Origin: Paenibacillus sp. PK3_47
GTDB lineage: Bacteria > Bacillota > Bacilli > Paenibacillales > Paenibacillaceae
Direction: 5' to 3'
NCBI RefSeq assembly: GCF_023520895.1
Contig: NZ_CP026029.1
Coordinates: forward strand, 1,674,001 to 1,738,000
Length of the DNA stretch: 64,000 bases
The notes below the pieces were generated by a model, which ran no database searches, had not been told where the DNA came from, and saw nothing but the letters and a program-made list of their open reading frames with translations. Of the stretch, positions 36,462-45,316 are shown piece after piece (within the stretch, counting starts at the first letter, position 1; the number at the start of each line of letters is the position of its first letter). Both the position numbers and the translations under genes were made by a program.

Positions 36462-36660
36462 TTACTTTATTAAAGAGCCCGACCAGGAGCCAAGCCCGCC
36501 ATTAAGATGTGAAATCTCCGAGAAACCATTCTTCAGTAATATTTTTGCGGCACTCTTGCTCCTCATACCGCTTTTGCAATAGAGCAGCAGTTCCCGCTCC
36601 TTTGGGATCTCGCCAAGCCGGCGGCTTAATTCGGACAAAGGGATATTCTTGGCTCCTTCA
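36462..36660 (-). pseudogene. N-terminally truncated rhodanese gene
   Basis: An open frame on the minus strand reads 'EGAKNIPLSELSRRLGEIPK', 'ERELLLYCKSGMRSKSAAKI' and 'GFSEISHLNGGLGSWSGSLI', then a stop at 36462-36464. This is the C-terminal two-thirds of a single-domain rhodanese with an intact active loop CKSGMRS. The N-terminal third and any start codon are missing; the sequence begins right behind the stop codon of the gene at 36668-37015, as if a deletion had joined them. Confidence 0.8.
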
Positions 36661-36667
36661 ATAGATA

Positions 36668-37015
36668 CTAAGAATCACTTTTCTTATGAGACTCTGCCCA
36701 ATATATTTGGACTTCTGAAAGTCCATAAGCTTTCATTGTGTAGACGAGCAGCAATTTCATACGCTCTCTTTCTTCTGCCTCTGTCTCCATCTTCGAACTA
36801 AGTGTAACCAAGCAAACGTCGCGATTAAAGGATACTCGTTCAAATGAACAATCTACCGGAAAAGGGTTGAAAAATCCTTCAGGCCGACTGGCCAACAATT
36901 GCTGAATCACAGTTATTCTGGGTGCCTTAATGGAAGTCTTGTTTATTACATTAGTTTCTATAGGGACAGCAATATCATTTCTGTATAAAAAGATGGTATA
37001 AGTTTCAGTACTCAT
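36668..37015 (-). CDS. Hypothetical protein with a GerMN-like domain
   Basis: A 115-residue protein. The pattern 'VIQQLLASRPEGFFNPFPVD' followed by 'VCLVTLSSKMETEAEERERM' and 'LLVYTMKAYGLSEVQIYWAE' resembles the GerMN fold (a spore germination and sporulation domain). Unlike GerM it has no signal peptide or lipobox. Its ATG overlaps the upstream gene's stop (ATGA). Being within a thiol-redox run, its role is unclear. Confidence 0.6.
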   Translation of the reverse strand: MSTETYTIFLYRNDIAVPIETNVINKTSIKAPRITVIQQLLASRPEGFFNPFPVDCSFERVSFNRDVCLVTLSSKMETEAEERERMKLLLVYTMKAYGLSEVQIYWAESHKKSDS

Positions 37016-37335
37016 CCGGTTGGCTTCCTGCGGAATTTTTTACTCAGCAACCCCTTTTTTAACTGATTAGTCAAACGCCGTACATCTTCTATTTCTTTGA
37101 AGCCTTCTATCCGATACAACTCCATGCTGTCGCCATCTAAGAAGATTGTGGTCGGGTTTACCTTAATTCGGTACCGGTTAGTTGTTTCGGGATCAACATC
37201 TACATAGATCACATCAAAAGTAATACCATATTCGTTTTCAGAGGCAAGCCATTCTTCTAAGACTGTTTTCATGGAGCGGCCCATCGGACAAGCAGATAAG
37301 GTAAATAAGAGTATTTTATCTATCGTTTGACGCAT
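37012..37335 (-). CDS. Thioredoxin-like protein with a CPxxxS site
   Basis: About 107 residues from the ATG at 37335 (GGGAGTG upstream). A glutaredoxin/thioredoxin-like fold starts 'ILLFTLSACPMGRSMKTVLE', with a single active-site Cys rather than CxxC, and 'IKVNPTTIFLDG' holds the cis-proline. It overlaps the following gene by ATGA and comes 17 bases after the ResA-like gene, so the order CcdA-ResA-Trx-GerMN-like forms a tight cluster. Confidence 0.75.
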   Translation of the reverse strand: MRQTIDKILLFTLSACPMGRSMKTVLEEWLASENEYGITFDVIYVDVDPETTNRYRIKVNPTTIFLDGDSMELYRIEGFKEIEDVRRLTNQLKKGLLSKKFRRKPTG

Positions 37336-37352
37336 GTTTAACACTCCCTGCT

Positions 37353-37910
37353 TTAATCCAATTCGGATAAATATTTTTCCATGATTTCATAGCTGATCGC
37401 TCCTTGGAATTTTTCCCGGATCACTCCGTTAGCATCCAATAAATAGGTTGTGGGATACGCCATAATTTCATAGGTCTGCATAACATCTCCATCCTTGTCC
37501 ATAACGATGGGAAATGTGAGTTGCTGCTCATTCACAAATTCATCAACAGCATCTGGATTTTCTTCGGTAAGTGTCATGTTAACTCCTAATATTACAACAT
37601 CCTTTGTTTGATAATCGTTATAAATATTCTGCATATGCGGCATCTCTACCTTACATGGTGGACACCATGTAGCCCAAAAGTTAACCAATACTCTCTTGCC
37701 CTCAAAATCAGACAGCTGAACCTGATTCCCCTGTAAGTCTGTAAGAGCAAAGTCTGGTGCCTGTTGCCCCTTCTGAATACCTGTCTTTATTTCCCCGCTA
37801 TTAGACCTTGCCATTTGTGATGTTCCTGGAAGGGATTTTTGATAGTATTCGTATCCGCCATAAACGATAAGTCCTATCAATACAAAAATTGCAATTATAT
37901 TTTTTCTCAA
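37353..37910 (-). CDS. ResA/TlpA-like membrane-anchored thiol-disulfide oxidoreductase
   Basis: About 185 residues if translation starts at TTG 37910, which has GGTGAGG six bases upstream; GTG codons at 37922-37925 are alternatives. One N-terminal membrane anchor (4-20), then a thioredoxin fold outside the membrane with 'VNFWATWCPPCKVEMPHMQN' (Cys83, Cys86) and 'AYPTTYLLDANG'. ResA-type proteins reduce apocytochrome c or spore-envelope thiols with electrons from CcdA, which is encoded immediately upstream. No cytochrome c gene is in the window. Confidence 0.88.
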   Translation of the reverse strand: MRKNIIAIFVLIGLIVYGGYEYYQKSLPGTSQMARSNSGEIKTGIQKGQQAPDFALTDLQGNQVQLSDFEGKRVLVNFWATWCPPCKVEMPHMQNIYNDYQTKDVVILGVNMTLTEENPDAVDEFVNEQQLTFPIVMDKDGDVMQTYEIMAYPTTYLLDANGVIREKFQGAISYEIMEKYLSELD

Positions 37911-37927
37911 CGAATACCTCACCACCG

Positions 37928-38650
37928 TTAAAAATTGATATCCCAAAAGGTAAATTGGGCTAGCCATGCACTGATTCTCTGCAGTTGGCCAGTAAATAAC
38001 AGCAGACCCAACCCGATAAGCAGCCAACCATTCAATTTTGACAAAAGTGGAACCCATTTATTGATTTTTTTCAATAACTGTAGAGAATATGTTAATAACC
38101 ATGAAATTAGCAAAAAGGGTACTCCCATTCCGAGCGAATAGATGGAGAGTAATCCAACCCCATTCCATAGCGTTTCACTGGAACCGGCCAGAAACAAAAT
38201 AGCTGACAACGCAAAACCTACACAAGGGCTCCATCCTGCACCAAAAGCCACACCGGTAAGCAGCGAGCGGATAACCCCCCGGCCCCTGTCCGTCTTGATT
38301 TCCCATGTCTTTTCGGACATTAACAAACGCAAATTGAGAATTCCAGCCATCTGTAAACCAAAAATTATAATAAGCAATCCGCTTAATTTTTGGATCAGCT
38401 CGCGCTCCTTAGCAAAAAGATGGCCTACAAAGCTTGCAGAAGCCCCCATCACAATAAAGACAAGGCTAAAACCTGCAATAAAAAAGAATGACAGCATAAA
38501 CATTTTTCCACGATGTACAACCAGCTTGCCATTCTCAACGGAAGAACCGGTTAAGTGAGAAATGTAAGCGGGAAGGAGCGGGAAGATACACGGGGATAAA
38601 AATGACAGAACCCCTGCAGCAAAGGCTGAAAAAAGGCTAAGGTTATCCAT
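37928..38650 (-). CDS. ccdA: Cytochrome c biogenesis/thiol transporter CcdA
   Basis: A 240-residue membrane protein with six segments. The conserved 'FLSPCIFPLLPAYISHLTG' (Cys21) and 'GAGWSPCVGFALSAIL' cysteines carry electrons from cytoplasmic thioredoxin across the membrane. The partner ResA-like protein is the next gene (17 bases). The start overlaps the end of the upstream membrane gene by 8 bases. GAGGGGG precedes the ATG. Confidence 0.92.
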   Translation of the reverse strand: MDNLSLFSAFAAGVLSFLSPCIFPLLPAYISHLTGSSVENGKLVVHRGKMFMLSFFFIAGFSLVFIVMGASASFVGHLFAKERELIQKLSGLLIIIFGLQMAGILNLRLLMSEKTWEIKTDRGRGVIRSLLTGVAFGAGWSPCVGFALSAILFLAGSSETLWNGVGLLSIYSLGMGVPFLLISWLLTYSLQLLKKINKWVPLLSKLNGWLLIGLGLLLFTGQLQRISAWLAQFTFWDINF

Positions 38651-39325
38651 TTGTTCCCCCTCTCTGCAGTTTATCGCTCAACCAGCCCGTTCCGGCCAAA
38701 GCTGCGGCGGCAAAAACGAAAAACACCTGCTGCTTATTAAAGGATACTACCCAGGCATGCCGCTCGGGAATGAAAAACCAAAGTACGATATGTCCGATAC
38801 AGAACCAGAAAGCATAATTGAATCTCGCAGAATATATATTGGATGATCTCGAATGTACCAGTATGAGTACAAGAAACAAAATGGATATTAATAAGCTTGC
38901 CACATGAAACCAGATGGTCTCCGTTTGGGTCATCAACAGCAGCATTTGTGAAGCTAAGTAACCAGCCAATAGATATACAATCAAAAGATCAGCCCAAGCT
39001 GTAAAAGAAAGGATCCTTTTTCGGGCCCCTTTCCAAATATAAAACGCCGAAACTAAGCTTGCAGCCCTATCCCGCGTTCCCCGCCATCAAAATAAACGAG
39101 AGACATTGGCTGTTGAATAACCTCTCCCGGATGAAAGAGCAGAAAACTCGCTTTCCAGACCAACATCCATAGCCAATATGCATTGGATATAATGCTCAAG
39201 ACTTCCTCCTGCGCCGGTTTGTTTCGATGATGAAAATACACCATTAGCCAGCCCGCTACACCAAACCCTAAATACAATATCAGCTGCCCATTCAAGACTA
39301 AAGAACCGATTTGAAAATTGTGCAC
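38643..39325 (-). pseudogene. Membrane protein split by a one-base frameshift
   Basis: Two open frames form one polytopic protein. The first (from ATG 39325) reads 'NFQIGSLVLNGQLILYLGFG' to 'MSLVYFDGGERGIG'. The second continues without a gap as 'SLVSAFYIWKGARKRILSFT', 'AWADLLIVYLLAGYLASQML' and runs to 38643. Adding one G to the G-run at 39065-39067 restores the frame ('ERGIGAASLVS'). It may be a real mutation or a base-calling error. The protein has about 8 membrane segments and no recognised family, but lies directly before ccdA and overlaps it. Confidence 0.78.
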
Positions 39326-39461
39326 TAAGCCCCTCCCCCCTACAAATGAGCATAAAGCATATTTTTAAAGAAATGATTAAGCAGACCTTTCTAAAACTCT
39401 GATCAGCCTCTTTAACGTTTCTTAACAATACAAAAGTAAGATGGTAAAAAGGAGGAGTCTT

Positions 39462-40181
39462 ATGAATCATATTAAAACTGCGCGACGTTGGTATAAAATA
39501 ATCCCAATTTCACTAATCCTGCTTGGAACCATTCTGATTTTATATAGACCCGTTATTAATTACTGGATAGCTCCAAATCATTTCAAGAAAATATATCAGG
39601 TCAATTTGGGAACAGAGGGAATCAAACAAAATGTGGAATTATTAGAGTCGCAAAGTCAGGAACGGATAACCCAAAACTTTGACTTCTCGGAAGTAGAGAA
39701 CCTGAGTGTCCTGGATGTAACCTCATCAATTCGAACCGAAAACGTCATCGGGGGTATATATATCCCCAGTACAGGTATTAACCTGCCAATTCTATATGGG
39801 GCTACTAATGAAAACTTGCGGGTGGCCAGCGCTACCTTGAAGCCTGATCAGGTTATGGGTACTGGAAATTATGCCATTGCTGCGCATAACTCAAAAAACC
39901 CCAAAGTTTTGTTCGGTTCTTTAAGGAAAGTACAAATGGGTGCTGAGATGTACTTAACCGATAAAAATAAAGTTTATATATATAAGATGGTCGATCGTAA
40001 GGTTGTTATGCCGGAGAGAATAGATGTTATTGATGATGTAGAAAATAAGAAATTATTAACACTCATCAGCTGTTTTAGCTGGGACGGATCTGATCGGCTC
40101 GTGGTCACCGGGGAGCTTACTCAAGTTGTAGATTATATTGACGTAGATAAGGAAGTCTTTACTGCCTTCGAATCTCTGTAG
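39462..40181 (+). CDS. Sortase (class A-like)
   Basis: About 239 residues from the ATG at 39462 (AAAAAGGAGG upstream). One N-terminal membrane anchor (about 12-32), then a sortase beta-barrel. Catalytic residues: His142 in 'AIAAHNSK', Cys204 in 'LLTLISCFSW' and Arg212 in 'SDRLVVTGEL'. Sortases attach surface proteins to peptidoglycan at LPXTG-like motifs. I found no LPXTG substrate in the window, and the neighbours are thiol-redox genes, which is an unusual place for it. Confidence 0.87.
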   Translation: MNHIKTARRWYKIIPISLILLGTILILYRPVINYWIAPNHFKKIYQVNLGTEGIKQNVELLESQSQERITQNFDFSEVENLSVLDVTSSIRTENVIGGIYIPSTGINLPILYGATNENLRVASATLKPDQVMGTGNYAIAAHNSKNPKVLFGSLRKVQMGAEMYLTDKNKVYIYKMVDRKVVMPERIDVIDDVENKKLLTLISCFSWDGSDRLVVTGELTQVVDYIDVDKEVFTAFESL

Positions 40182-40232
40182 TCATGATTTGAACGCTCAT
40201 ATTTCTTGGAAATAAGTCATTCCCTCTAATGC

Positions 40233-40919
40233 TTAAAATGCAATAAATCGATACCCCATTCCTCTAACCGTTTCAATAAAGCAGGGGCCGCCTTCCTGGG
40301 TTTCGATCTTTTCCCGGAGTCGGCTAATATGGACATCTACAGTTCTCTCAATTACATTGCGTTCCTCATTTGGGTAAAGTTCCTCCAATATTTGTTCTCT
40401 ACCCAATATCTGATTTGGATGTCTCATCAAAAAATACAGAAGCTTAAATTCATGCATTGTAAGTGGAATGAGTTCACCGTTCAATTTAGCTTCTCTGCGA
40501 AGCGGTTTTACTGTTAGTCCGTTATAACTGATTTTGCTGCAGCGATTCGCTGTTCTACGTAAAACAGCTTCCACCCTGGCCACAACTTCACGTGGACTAA
40601 ACGGTTTGGTAACATAATCATCTGCTCCCAATTGGAGGCCCTGAATACGGTCTTCCTCAGCTGCTTTAGCCGTAAGCATCATAATGGGAATATCGCTCTT
40701 CCTATCAGTACGGATCCACCGGCAAAGCTCTTCCCCGCTTTTGTACGGAAGCACGAGATCCAGAATAACAAAACAGGGGTCTAGTTTATCAAAAGTCTCC
40801 ATTCCTTCATACCCGTCAGCCGCTAATATGATTTCATAGCCCTCTTTTTCAAGATACGATTTAAGCAGCTTTCGTATATTTGCGTTATCCTCAACGATCA
40901 AGATCGTTTTGCCTTTCAT
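40233..40919 (-). CDS. OmpR/PhoB family response regulator (orphan)
   Basis: A 228-residue regulator. The receiver (1-118) has 'ILIVEDNANIRKLLK', phospho-Asp in 'CFVILDLVLPYKSGEE' and the switch Lys in 'DYVTKPFSPREV'. The winged helix (about 130-226) ends 'EGGPCFIETVRGMGYRFIAF'. No histidine kinase gene is adjacent on either side, so its partner is elsewhere or lost. It converges with the sortase gene. Confidence 0.9.
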   Translation of the reverse strand: MKGKTILIVEDNANIRKLLKSYLEKEGYEIILAADGYEGMETFDKLDPCFVILDLVLPYKSGEELCRWIRTDRKSDIPIMMLTAKAAEEDRIQGLQLGADDYVTKPFSPREVVARVEAVLRRTANRCSKISYNGLTVKPLRREAKLNGELIPLTMHEFKLLYFLMRHPNQILGREQILEELYPNEERNVIERTVDVHISRLREKIETQEGGPCFIETVRGMGYRFIAF

Positions 40920-41022
40920 GAAATCGTACCTCCATTGAAGTTTTAAGTTCGTCGGCCAATTTACGTTGAGATTCGGCTGAATCCTGATTCTATCCTACCG
41001 GGTTCTATGAATGCCTGATTGT

Positions 41023-41055
41023 AAAAAAGGAACCAGCTGAGCGGTTCCTTTTTAA
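41023..41055 (-). terminator. Terminator after trxA
   Basis: AAAAAAGGAACC and GGTTCCTTTTT form the stem around an eight-base loop, 27 bases beyond the trxA stop. Confidence 0.8.
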
Positions 41056-41081
41056 AGAAATGATTTTCTTGTTCTTAAGTG

Positions 41082-41402
41082 TTATTTTCCTGAAACATTC
41101 AGAATTTTATTTTTGAGTGAATCCTTTGAATTTACTCCGACCATCTGATCAATCAGTTTGCCGTCTTTAAACAGCAGTAAAGTTGGAATGCTGCGTACAC
41201 TAAATTGTGCAGCTAATTCCTGCTCCTCATCGACATTTACTTTACCAATGTTGGCTTTCCCCTTAAACTCATCTGCCAATTCTTCAACTATAGGAAGCTG
41301 AACCCGGCATGGGCCACACCAGGGTGCCCAAAAATCAATTAGAGAAACTCCTGATTGAATATGATCTTTAAACGAATCTTTTGTCAGAGCAGTTGCACTC
41401 AT
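41082..41402 (-). CDS. trxA: Thioredoxin
   Basis: A 106-residue thioredoxin from the ATG at 41402 (GAGGGAGG upstream). The active site is 'FWAPWCGPCR' (Cys29, Cys32), and the cis-proline loop 'VRSIPTLLLFKDG' is present. It reduces protein disulfides in the cytoplasm and could feed CcdA. It is 29 bases downstream of the OsmC gene and likely cotranscribed. Confidence 0.93.
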   Translation of the reverse strand: MSATALTKDSFKDHIQSGVSLIDFWAPWCGPCRVQLPIVEELADEFKGKANIGKVNVDEEQELAAQFSVRSIPTLLLFKDGKLIDQMVGVNSKDSLKNKILNVSGK

Positions 41403-41431
41403 ATGAATATCCTCCCTCGAAATCAAATTTA

Positions 41432-41872
41432 TTATAATTTAATGGAGACATCACCGCTGATGTCAATTTGAACTCCGGCCTTTTTAAGCAAATTTCCGAT
41501 GTCGCAGTTACGGTCGGCCGCTGCGAGGGTCCGGTCAACAGATTGAATCTGCTCTTCAGTCGCACCAACTGGCAGCTTAATTGCCGGATAATGAGTGATC
41601 TTGAAACCCTCTTCTTTGGAAACACTTGCTTCCGAACGCATCTTCAAGCTTTCTACAATAAGGCTTCTAGCCTCCAGCATACCTACTAGCGTCATCAGAA
41701 AACAGGTCGCGGCGGAAGCGACCAGTAGTTCCTTGGGCTCTGAACCTTCGCCAGTACCTCCAAAGGATTGAGGCACTGCAATTTCTGTTTTGAGATATTC
41801 AGCTTCAATTGTTCCGTTTCCGCTTTTATTTCCGTTCCATTCCATATTCAAGATTGTTTTTGACCGATCCAT
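41432..41872 (-). CDS. OsmC family peroxiredoxin-like protein
   Basis: A 146-residue protein from the ATG at 41872, which has AAGGAGATG upstream. The redox cysteines are Cys57 ('ASAATCFLMTL') and Cys123 ('DRNCDIGNLL'), as in OsmC/Ohr proteins that detoxify organic hydroperoxides and, in some bacteria, persulfides. It is paired with trxA, a plausible reductant. Compared with Ohr the N-terminal segment is shorter, closer to the YhfA/OsmC-like group. Confidence 0.87.
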   Translation of the reverse strand: MDRSKTILNMEWNGNKSGNGTIEAEYLKTEIAVPQSFGGTGEGSEPKELLVASAATCFLMTLVGMLEARSLIVESLKMRSEASVSKEEGFKITHYPAIKLPVGATEEQIQSVDRTLAAADRNCDIGNLLKKAGVQIDISGDVSIKL

Positions 41873-42070
41873 AATCCGCATCTCCTTTAGATTAGTTAAC
41901 TAGTTAATTAGTCATTTATAATCATATTTTAGCCCTCTTCATATCATTTGTCAAGCCAGCGCCTAATTAGGCTACGACCAAGGATGAATGCTTGATTTTT
42001 ATCTGCCACTTCATTAAGCTGTACATATCTAAATTAATAGACAACTCACCAAGAAAGCAGGTCGTTCAAG

Positions 42071-42751
42071 ATGGAAGCTTCAGGCTTGCTCTTTAATATC
42101 GATGCCGATTTCCCCTTACCTATTCATATACAGCTCAAGGAACAAATCAAATGGCTTATAGGAAAAGGTCTGCTAAACCCGGGAGATACCCTCCCCTCTA
42201 CCAATCAGTTGGCCGAACAGTTATCGATCAACCGCAATACCATTCAAAGCGTGTATGCCCAATTGAAAGAAGAGGGACTTCTTCTGATGCAGAAGGGCAG
42301 GGGAACGCAAGTTGCCGGGGAAGAAGAAATCACCCGGTTCAAGATAAACCATCCTCATTTCTCTTTTGTAGAGCAAATGATTGATGAGGCTCACCAATCT
42401 AATTTTGTAATCGATGATCTGCTGCTATCAGGATTTGCATATGTGCAATTGTTTGGCCAGCGACAAAAAAGGAAGCAGCGTTATCTGTTTATTGAGTGTA
42501 AAATGAGCTCCTGCATCTTTTATCTGGATGAGATCCGAAGATTAACCTCTGCTGAGATTCAAACGATTGATGTAACATCACTTCCAGAAGAGGATTTGAA
42601 ACAGGCTATACACAATGCAGACGTCATTATTACGAGAAGCGATTTGGCTGAACAATTAAGAAAGTTTGTTGATGAAGCTAAAAAGACACTCATTTCGGTC
42701 GGTTCCACAGGTGACGTGTCACTGCTGCTTAATATGATAAGGCAGCCTTAA
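42071..42751 (+). CDS. GntR family regulator (YtrA-like HTH with a long C-terminal domain)
   Basis: A 226-residue regulator. The winged helix (about 15-85) reads 'PLPIHIQLKEQIKWLIGKGL' and 'QLSINRNTIQSVYAQLKEEG'. The remaining 140 residues do not match FCD or UTRA effector domains by eye and may be an oligomerisation or degenerate ligand domain. It is divergent from OsmC-trxA across a 198-base gap and may regulate that pair. A terminator follows. Confidence 0.8.
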   Translation: MEASGLLFNIDADFPLPIHIQLKEQIKWLIGKGLLNPGDTLPSTNQLAEQLSINRNTIQSVYAQLKEEGLLLMQKGRGTQVAGEEEITRFKINHPHFSFVEQMIDEAHQSNFVIDDLLLSGFAYVQLFGQRQKRKQRYLFIECKMSSCIFYLDEIRRLTSAEIQTIDVTSLPEEDLKQAIHNADVIITRSDLAEQLRKFVDEAKKTLISVGSTGDVSLLLNMIRQP

Positions 42752-42781
42752 ACTGACTGTCTTTCGCCTCTGCGGCAGTAG

Positions 42782-42808
42782 AAAAGCCGGTCAGCTGACC
42801 GGCTTTTT
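42782..42808 (+). terminator. Terminator between GntR and GH4 genes
   Basis: AAAAGCCGGTCAG directly followed by its complement CTGACCGGCTTTTT; may serve both converging genes. Confidence 0.85.
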
Positions 42809-42829
42809 AATCGTTGTGTTCCTATCCCG

Positions 42830-44152
42830 TTACTTAAAAAATTGAGGAAGATATTCACAATGAGCTTCTAACATTTCATCCAAAAGAGCCTTTGCCCCAT
42901 CTCCGCTCGTTACAAGCGGGTTCAATGTGAAGGCCTGCAGGGCTGTCGCATAATCTCCTGTGATGGCAGCTTCGACTGTCAGTTCCTCCATGGCTTTCAT
43001 CACCTGCAGCAGCCCGCGCTGGGCTGGCGGAAACGCTCCAAAGTGGACCGGCTCCGCACCATGTGCAGTGATAATGCTCGTTACTTCAATGGCACTCTCG
43101 TAAGGAAGGTCGCTTATCGTTCCCCGGTTACGTGTGTTTACTACCATTTTTGTCCCTTTATTATTATAAATCGAGTTGATGATCTCACAGGCTGCATCGC
43201 TGTAATAAGCTCCTCCGCGTTTCTCTAGCTCCTTCGGCTTGTAATCGAGTTTCGGATCTTTATACAGTTCAAAAAGACTCTCCTCCAGACACTTGACGAC
43301 CTGGCCGCGGGTACCTTCTCTGTTCGCCTCGTCCACTTCTTCTTTTAACATACTGTCTGTCATGTAGTAGTAACGGTGATAAGGACACGGCAGCATTTCC
43401 AATTGAGCGATTTGTTCAGGCAAGAACCGCATTTCTTTAATATTCTCAACAAGTTTCTCCGGCTTGGCATTCGGTCCGTACAATTTATCAATAATTTCTG
43501 CCGTGAGCTCTTTTCCTTTTTGGTCATATACTTTATGCCAATGTAGGTGGTTAATGCCGGCAAATTTAAAGAAAAGGTCTTCTTCTGCCTTTTCAATAAC
43601 GGCTGCCTCATTCTTGACCGCAATTATTGGAACATTGCATAGCCCGATTATTTTTTCCCATTGTCCGTACCGAAGTACAGCTTCCGTAACCATCCCTGCC
43701 GGATTTGTGAAATTGATCAGCCAAGCCTCCGGACACAGCTCTTTCATGTCTTCGACGATCTCAAGGACGATCGGTATAGTCCGAAATGCCTTCAGCATAC
43801 CGCCCGCCCCGTTTGTTTCCTGTCCGATCATACCGTGACGTAGGGGGATAGCCTCATCTTTAATGCGTGCATCAAGCAAGCCTACCCGGAACTGGGTTGT
43901 CACAAAGTCCGCCTCCGCAAGCGCCTCTCTGCGGTCAAGTGTCAAATGTATATCACACTCAATCCCTTCTGCTTTGATCATCCGCTTCGCCATGGCACCT
44001 ACAATTTCAAGCTTTTCTCTACCTGCCTCTATGTCCACCAGCCACAATTCACGGACCGGAAGCTCATGGTATCTGTTGATAAAACCTTCAATTAACTCCG
44101 GTGTATAGCTGGAACCGCCGCCGATTGTCACAATCTTCAATCCTTTTTTCAA
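42830..44152 (-). CDS. 6-phospho-beta-glucosidase-like glycosidase, family GH4
   Basis: A 440-residue NAD+- and Mn2+-dependent glycosidase. The dinucleotide motif is 'IVTIGGGSSYTPELIEGF', substrate/metal residues are in 'LINFTNPAGMVTEAV', 'GLCNVPI' (metal Cys) and 'INHLHWHKVY' (metal His). GH4 enzymes cleave phosphorylated disaccharides by an oxidation-elimination route; the LicH-like sequence suggests 6-phospho-beta-glucosides. No PTS gene is close, so the supply of phosphorylated substrate must come from elsewhere. A divergent LacI gene is the likely regulator. A scrap of a related GH4 gene lies at 47400-47586. Confidence 0.9.
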   Translation of the reverse strand: MKKGLKIVTIGGGSSYTPELIEGFINRYHELPVRELWLVDIEAGREKLEIVGAMAKRMIKAEGIECDIHLTLDRREALAEADFVTTQFRVGLLDARIKDEAIPLRHGMIGQETNGAGGMLKAFRTIPIVLEIVEDMKELCPEAWLINFTNPAGMVTEAVLRYGQWEKIIGLCNVPIIAVKNEAAVIEKAEEDLFFKFAGINHLHWHKVYDQKGKELTAEIIDKLYGPNAKPEKLVENIKEMRFLPEQIAQLEMLPCPYHRYYYMTDSMLKEEVDEANREGTRGQVVKCLEESLFELYKDPKLDYKPKELEKRGGAYYSDAACEIINSIYNNKGTKMVVNTRNRGTISDLPYESAIEVTSIITAHGAEPVHFGAFPPAQRGLLQVMKAMEELTVEAAITGDYATALQAFTLNPLVTSGDGAKALLDEMLEAHCEYLPQFFK

Positions 44153-44202
44153 AGAGAACGCCTCCTGTATGACTCTTTTTTCTACACTTTCACTTTATTT
44201 TA

Positions 44203-44216
44203 TGGAATGCATTACA
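44203..44216. promoter_or_regulatory. LacI-type operator in the GH4/LacI divergent gap
   Basis: TGGAATGCATTACA fits the 14-base pattern TGnAAn..nTTnCA of LacI-family and cre sites except that the central pair is GC rather than CG. It lies 51 bases from the GH4 start and 96 from the LacI start, a suitable place for repression of both. Confidence 0.5.
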
Positions 44217-44311
44217 GGTCAAGCTCTCTTTTTTCTGGGTTTAAAAAGGCCGGAATGGGAGGTTTGAATGGACCTTAAATATGCTATGCTTTAGACTAGA
44301 GGTGAAAATTC

Positions 44312-45277
44312 ATGACCAATATTCAGGAAATCGCGCGACTTGCAGGCGTTTCCACAACTACGGTCTCGCGTGTCATCAATCAACATCCATATGTAAATGA
44401 GGCCAAGCGCAAAGAAATACTCAAAATCATTGAGCAATTGGATTATGTACCTAACTCAAATGCAAAATCCCTTAAAGAAGGAATGACCCGGATCATTGGA
44501 GTTCTAACCGGAACTCATACCACCTTGTCTACAGCATTCATTCAAGCTTTTAACACTAGCGCAAATAAGCATGGATTCAATGTAATGCTGTTTATGACAA
44601 ACGGAGACCGCCAACAGGAACTTACCGCGCTTGAAATGCTGCGCAGTAAGCAACTCGATGCCTTGATTTGTCTGTTTCGAACCAACGAATGGTCTGTCAT
44701 CGAATCTTATGCCAAATACGGTCCGATTGTAACTTGGCAAAGGCTTGTGAGCCATACCATCCCCTCAGTCTTCATGGACCAGTATCAGGGCTACACGCTA
44801 GGACTTGAATATTTGTACGCCAAGGGCTACCGCAGGATCGCAAACGTATTTTCCTCAAAGGGATTAAATACGCCGGAACGGATCAGAGCTTATAACGATT
44901 TTGCAGATAAGTATCGATTAAAAGCCAACCGCTTCCCGGATTTCCATGATAAGCTCACCATTTATGACGGAGAAGAGGTGGCAAGATGGTGGATCAGACA
45001 AAATGACAGGCCCGATGCTATCGCTTGTTCGAATGACAGTGTAGCTGCCGGACTTCTTACAGAACTTAGGCGTGCAGGATTCTCCGCTCCGCGCGACGTA
45101 GGCATACTGGGATTCGACAACACCGAGTTGGCTCATCTGCTCGATCTGACCACCATCCATTCCCCCGCAAACAAACAGGCCGAGAACGCCTTTTATATCA
45201 TTCTGGATATGCTGGGTCAGCCTGCTCCCGAAGTTCACACTTTGGAATTTGAACTGATCGAGCGGAAATCCACATGA
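44312..45277 (+). CDS. LacI family transcriptional regulator
   Basis: A 321-residue repressor. The helix-turn-helix and hinge read 'IQEIARLAGVSTTTVSRVIN' and 'LDYVPNSNAKSLKEG'; the remainder is a periplasmic-binding-protein-like sensor (about 60-320) with 'DAIACSNDSVAAGLLTELRR' and 'VGILGFDNTELAHLLDLTTI'. AGAGGTG precedes the ATG. Its position opposite GH4 suggests it controls that gene and itself. It ends in a compact terminator. Confidence 0.92.
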   Translation: MTNIQEIARLAGVSTTTVSRVINQHPYVNEAKRKEILKIIEQLDYVPNSNAKSLKEGMTRIIGVLTGTHTTLSTAFIQAFNTSANKHGFNVMLFMTNGDRQQELTALEMLRSKQLDALICLFRTNEWSVIESYAKYGPIVTWQRLVSHTIPSVFMDQYQGYTLGLEYLYAKGYRRIANVFSSKGLNTPERIRAYNDFADKYRLKANRFPDFHDKLTIYDGEEVARWWIRQNDRPDAIACSNDSVAAGLLTELRRAGFSAPRDVGILGFDNTELAHLLDLTTIHSPANKQAENAFYIILDMLGQPAPEVHTLEFELIERKST

Positions 45278-45285
45278 AGTTGAAG

Positions 45286-45312
45286 AAAAGAGATCCATCA
45301 GGATCTCTTTTT
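45286..45312 (+). terminator. Terminator after the LacI gene
   Basis: AAAAGAGATCC and GGATCTCTTTTT around ATCA. Confidence 0.85.
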
Positions 45313-45316
45313 GAAT

